Positions 61,449 through 64,000 of a stretch of DNA of 64,000 nucleotides are shown here, in pieces. The translations under genes were made by a program, and so were the position numbers. Source of the stretch: Ignavibacteriota bacterium. Its GTDB lineage: Bacteria > Bacteroidota > Ignavibacteria > Ignavibacteriales > Melioribacteraceae. The first letter of the stretch is position 1. Each line of letters opens with the position of its first letter. Below the pieces are notes generated by a model. The model ran no database searches. It was not told the origin of the DNA and saw nothing but the letters and a program-made list of their open reading frames with translations. The DNA is taken from the NCBI GenBank assembly GCA_002698995.1, contig PAAX01000035.1, positions 67,050 to 131,049 of the forward strand, in the 5' to 3' direction.

Positions 61449-62635
61449 TGGCATCAATCTACACACAGAAAAATAGTCCTTACTACTGGATAAGATATTA
61501 CGATATTCTTGAGCATGAACCTTCAAAGAAAAGGAAATCTCTTAACAGCAAAATTCCTATTACTCCTGCAGATCAACGAAGAATAGAAGAAGCCAAAAAG
61601 AAAGGGGATAAACCGGAATTACAAGGAACTCCTGAACTAAAGAAAAGACTTCGAGAATTTAAAACCGGACTTGCAGAAAGGAACATGCAAGCAAAGAGCG
61701 GAGTGAAGTTAATTAAGAGGCTAACACTTTCTGAAGGATATAAAGAATTTAAGGAAGCAAGATCAATTCCTGGAAGTAAAAAGTATTTAAAACCAAAGAC
61801 CTTTCAAAGCTATGATATAGCAGTGAATCATTTCGTTGAAATAGCAGGGGATAGGTTGATTTATAAATACACAGAAAACGATTACGTGAAACTTCTTTAT
61901 CATTTTGAAGAAAAGGAATTATCAAGAAATTCCAGATCAATCTATACAAGGTCACTTCATGCTTTATGGAAATATTTTGTTGATCAGTTTTATACAAATC
62001 AAAATATCATTGAGACAATTGAACCGGAAGAAAAAGACCCTGATCCAATTTTACTTGAGGATATGTATGTTATAATTCAATACTTAAAAGAGGATAAGAG
62101 TTATCCTCATCATTACTGGATAATTTATTTTATGCTTTTAACCGGATGCAGACCAAGCAGCGCAATTGTGCAGCTTAAGGAAGATATAGACTTCAAAAGA
62201 AAACGAATTACAATTAAAAACGTAAAAGCCGGCGGAAAAAAAGGGAAGCCGTTTTATAGATTTCCATTGTACGCTGAATTAAAAAATCTAATTGAAGAAA
62301 TGGGAGTTAAACCGGGAGATACTGGAAGGTTGTTTGATATGTACACAATAGTTCCGGAAAATTATACTTGGCCATTAAGTTTTTGGGACAGGAAAATAGG
62401 ATTCCTTCTTAAATCTAAAAGCATAGAAAGGAAATACACTCTTAAACAGATTAGACCAACCTTAGCAAGTTTCTTAATAAATGTTCTTAAGATGGATATT
62501 TACACAGTAAAGAAATTACTAGACCATGCAAATATCAAAATCACAGATAAAAATTACGTTGATTTCAATGTGAACACAGCTAGAAAAGAATTGGATGATG
62601 TTACATTGGAAAGTTTTTTGGATGAAGGAGAATAA
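61448..62635 (+). CDS. int: Tyrosine recombinase (phage integrase)
   Basis: 395 residues with an N-terminal DNA-binding part, a SAM-like core-binding domain (about 100-185), and the catalytic domain: TGCRPSSAI (Arg I), KKGKPFYRF (Lys), LKQIRPTLASFL (box II Arg), KKLLDHANI (His/Trp position), KNYVDF (Tyr). The His of the usual HxxR is Lys here. The gene lies about 900 bp from attR in tRNA-Asp. Confidence 0.85.
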   Translation: MASIYTQKNSPYYWIRYYDILEHEPSKKRKSLNSKIPITPADQRRIEEAKKKGDKPELQGTPELKKRLREFKTGLAERNMQAKSGVKLIKRLTLSEGYKEFKEARSIPGSKKYLKPKTFQSYDIAVNHFVEIAGDRLIYKYTENDYVKLLYHFEEKELSRNSRSIYTRSLHALWKYFVDQFYTNQNIIETIEPEEKDPDPILLEDMYVIIQYLKEDKSYPHHYWIIYFMLLTGCRPSSAIVQLKEDIDFKRKRITIKNVKAGGKKGKPFYRFPLYAELKNLIEEMGVKPGDTGRLFDMYTIVPENYTWPLSFWDRKIGFLLKSKSIERKYTLKQIRPTLASFLINVLKMDIYTVKKLLDHANIKITDKNYVDFNVNTARKELDDVTLESFLDEGE

Positions 62636-62637
62636 TA

Positions 62638-63441
62638 ATGGCCGAAGAAAAGAAAAAAGAGAATGATGGCTCTGAGAAAAATAAAATTGAAAGCATCATA
62701 AAACTTCAGTTGGCAGTTATTACAATAGTAGTTAGTTCGATTGGAGTAATTTTTATAGCAGTTGGGTTTTTTCAAATGGAATCAACTGATCAAATTGTAT
62801 CCATTATAGAGGGGATGAGAAATGATGTAAATAAAAATCTTGAAGTAAATACTAAGATAGTAGAGAAATCCTTAACGCAAAGTAAAGATGAAGCAGACAA
62901 GTTTGAGAAGAAATTAGAACTGCGAATGGATGTGAAATTAAACGAATTAACAGAGAGGGTTAACCAAGCAATTGGTGAATTAGAAAAAACTGCAGAATTG
63001 AAGGTTGAATTTCGAGGGATCGAGCTATATGATAGAATCTTATCTTTAGATTATGATTGGGACAATGATTTTAATGACTATAAAGTTAGACATCCTGATA
63101 TATCTATTCAAAATATTGGTGTAATAGAAACAAAAAGAATTTTTTTTGAATTAAGAACAAGTCATGATATACATGCTAATCCAATTGAAAGTGGTTTTCC
63201 ATTAGGACATTGGAAAAGAATATTAGATCAACAGCAAATAGATAAACCTTATTTGAGAACATCGATTTTCCAATTTCAAGGAAGTGATGAATTTGTAATT
63301 AATCCACAGCAAAAGTGGGTTATTAGAATGCCATATTTTCATGTAAAAGATAAAAATTCTGCTATTTATTTAAAGCTAGTAATTTATTTTGGGCCATATG
63401 ATCCAGTAATCAAAGAGTACAAAATTGTTTCAAAGAATTAA
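62638..63441 (+). CDS. Membrane-anchored coiled-coil protein at prophage right end
   Basis: 267 residues: one transmembrane helix (LAVITIVVSSIGVIFIAVGF), a coiled coil (about 55-125), then a beta-rich C-terminal domain (ELYDRILSLDYDWDNDFNDY; VIRMPYFHVKDKNSAIYLKL). It is 3 bp after the integrase and next to the arm sites, an accessory-gene position. Family unknown. Confidence 0.55.
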   Translation: MAEEKKKENDGSEKNKIESIIKLQLAVITIVVSSIGVIFIAVGFFQMESTDQIVSIIEGMRNDVNKNLEVNTKIVEKSLTQSKDEADKFEKKLELRMDVKLNELTERVNQAIGELEKTAELKVEFRGIELYDRILSLDYDWDNDFNDYKVRHPDISIQNIGVIETKRIFFELRTSHDIHANPIESGFPLGHWKRILDQQQIDKPYLRTSIFQFQGSDEFVINPQQKWVIRMPYFHVKDKNSAIYLKLVIYFGPYDPVIKEYKIVSKN

Positions 63442-63444
63442 AAA

Positions 63445-63465
63445 AGTGTTATAAAAAGTGTTATA
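63445..63465. repeat. Right arm-type sites AGTGTTATA x2
   Basis: AGTGTTATA at 63445-63453 and 63457-63465, matching the left pair at 25091-25110. Confidence 0.65.
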
Positions 63466-63496
63466 GTCCGTATGGAAGGCAATTCTTTAAAAAGAA

Positions 63497-63529
63497 AAAG
63501 CCTTGTAAGTTATTGTCTTACAAGGCTTT
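63497..63529. terminator. Terminator after tRNA-Asp
   Basis: A perfect 13-bp stem: AAAGCCTTGTAAG (63497-63509) with CTTACAAGGCTTT (63517-63529). It lies directly after the 3' end of the minus-strand tRNA and may work in both directions. Confidence 0.75.
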
Positions 63530-63535
63530 AAAGTG

Positions 63536-63609
63536 CGGGGCCGACGAGACTCGAACTCGCGACCTCCTGCGTGACAGGCAGGCGTTCTAACCAACTGAAC
63601 TACGACCCC
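63536..63609 (-). tRNA. tRNA-Asp(GTC)
   Basis: A full cloverleaf of 74 bases on the minus strand. It starts GGGGTCG and ends CGGCCCC plus discriminator G, with anticodon GTC at 63575-63573 in loop CTGTCAC and TTCGAGT in the T-arm. CCA is not encoded. The acceptor stem has one T-G wobble, while the displaced copy at 24969 would pair perfectly. It is the prophage attachment site. Confidence 0.95.
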
Positions 63610-63666
63610 TTTTCAAAAAACTAGATTCCAAATATATTTGAATTAGTTTCTTAAAGCAAGAAAAAT

Positions 63667-64000
63667 TTATAATTTTTCTGTTCCGAATGATATTCCTACT
63701 GCTACCGCAGCTTTAAGCGCATGATCATCAGGTGTTACTAATTTTTGTTTGCTGATCGCTTCTTCAATTTTTACTGATTTAATCTCAGTCCCTTTCAATG
63801 CAACCATTCTGCCGAATTTTTTCTTAATAACCAAATCAATTGCGGCAGTTCCAAATTTGGTAGATAATATTCTATCAAAAGGAGTTGGACTTCCACCGCG
63901 CTGTAAATGTCCAAGTACGGTATATCTTGTTTCCAATCCAGTATTTTCGGAAATATTTTTCGCAACCAATTCTCCAATTCCGCCTAATTGAACCGGATCA
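63667..64000 (-). CDS. pfkA: 6-phosphofructokinase, C-terminal part
   Basis: The frame is open to the window edge; the N-terminal two thirds are missing. DPVQLGGIGELVAKNI, TRYTVLGHLQRGGSPTPFDR and STKFGTAAIDLVIKKKFGRM are signature PfkA blocks. It phosphorylates fructose 6-phosphate in glycolysis. It is a host gene just outside the prophage. Confidence 0.9.
   Translation of the reverse strand, partial: DPVQLGGIGELVAKNISENTGLETRYTVLGHLQRGGSPTPFDRILSTKFGTAAIDLVIKKKFGRMVALKGTEIKSVKIEEAISKQKLVTPDDHALKAAVAVGISFGTEKL

Larger units (their letters stand above)
24974..63577. mobile_element. Prophage in tRNA-Asp(GTC), about 38.6 kb
   Basis: The ends are set by the 36-bp exact repeat of the tRNA 3' half. 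Inside are a tyrosine integrase next to the right end, a CI/Cro-type switch, recombination genes (SbcC-like, RecT), terminase, portal, capsid, protease, lysis genes, tape measure and other tail genes. Every late gene class of a long-tailed, non-contractile phage is present; no sheath or baseplate genes of a myovirus are seen. No stop or frameshift breaks a structural gene, so it may be intact. Confidence 0.9.

Noticed and set aside
1-64000. CRISPR array, diversity-generating retroelement, retron, rRNA
   Set aside because: No spaced direct-repeat array, no reverse transcriptase motif and no rRNA-like sequence were seen.

Overview
The window looks like a chromosomal segment of a low-GC Gram-negative bacterium of the Bacteroidota/Ignavibacteriota kind. 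This is inferred from the A/T-rich genes, a serine-palmitoyltransferase-like enzyme of the Bacteroidota type, outer-membrane and LolA-like proteins, and phage genes typical of that group. I could not run any search, so family names rest on motifs and remembered family features.

Region 1 (1-16.2 kb) is host DNA. It starts with small redox and regulatory genes (DoxX, DsbA/FrnE-like, ArsR-type) and a decayed patch holding a dienelactone-hydrolase pseudogene and a HEPN-like fragment. A long minus-strand operon follows (16.2 kb down to 3.6 kb), led by a TetR regulator. It contains an MMPL/RND transporter, a LolA-like periplasmic protein, a phasin-like protein, a UbiB-type kinase, a GT2, a LysE-family protein, a PlsC acyltransferase, a hotdog thioesterase, a serine-palmitoyltransferase-like enzyme, a patatin lipase and an outer-membrane barrel. 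Together they look like a lipid (probably sphingolipid) synthesis and envelope-export locus. Two palindromes sharing TTCGACTATTAT lie in front of tetR and of the MMPL gene.

Region 2 (about 16.3-24.97 kb) looks like a small mobile element with no visible integrase. It has iteron-like repeats, a primase-helicase with an overlapping small gene, a DUF3800 protein, a secreted SNase-type nuclease, a DUF6266-like protein, a tract dense in palindromes, a SymE-like gene, and at its right end three direct repeats next to a partial tRNA-Asp.

Region 3 (about 24.97-63.58 kb) is a complete-looking siphovirus-type prophage of about 38.6 kb in tRNA-Asp(GTC). A 36-bp exact repeat of the 3' half of the tRNA marks both ends, and AGTGTTATA direct repeats lie just inside each end. 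Early, packaging, head, lysis and tail genes run on the minus strand. The CI-like repressor, an accessory block, the tyrosine integrase and a membrane protein run on the plus strand. Notable features are a -1 frameshift site in the tail assembly chaperone, a single-chain restriction-modification-specificity gene inserted in the head operon, two ParB-domain genes (one fused to a methyltransferase) beside the terminase, integron attC-like sites with cassette-like small genes, a SymE-like gene broken by an A9 tract at its start codon, and an accessory protein whose C-terminus resembles the phage's own minor head protein.

Region 4 (63.5-64 kb) is host again: the intact tRNA-Asp and the 3' part of a phosphofructokinase gene.
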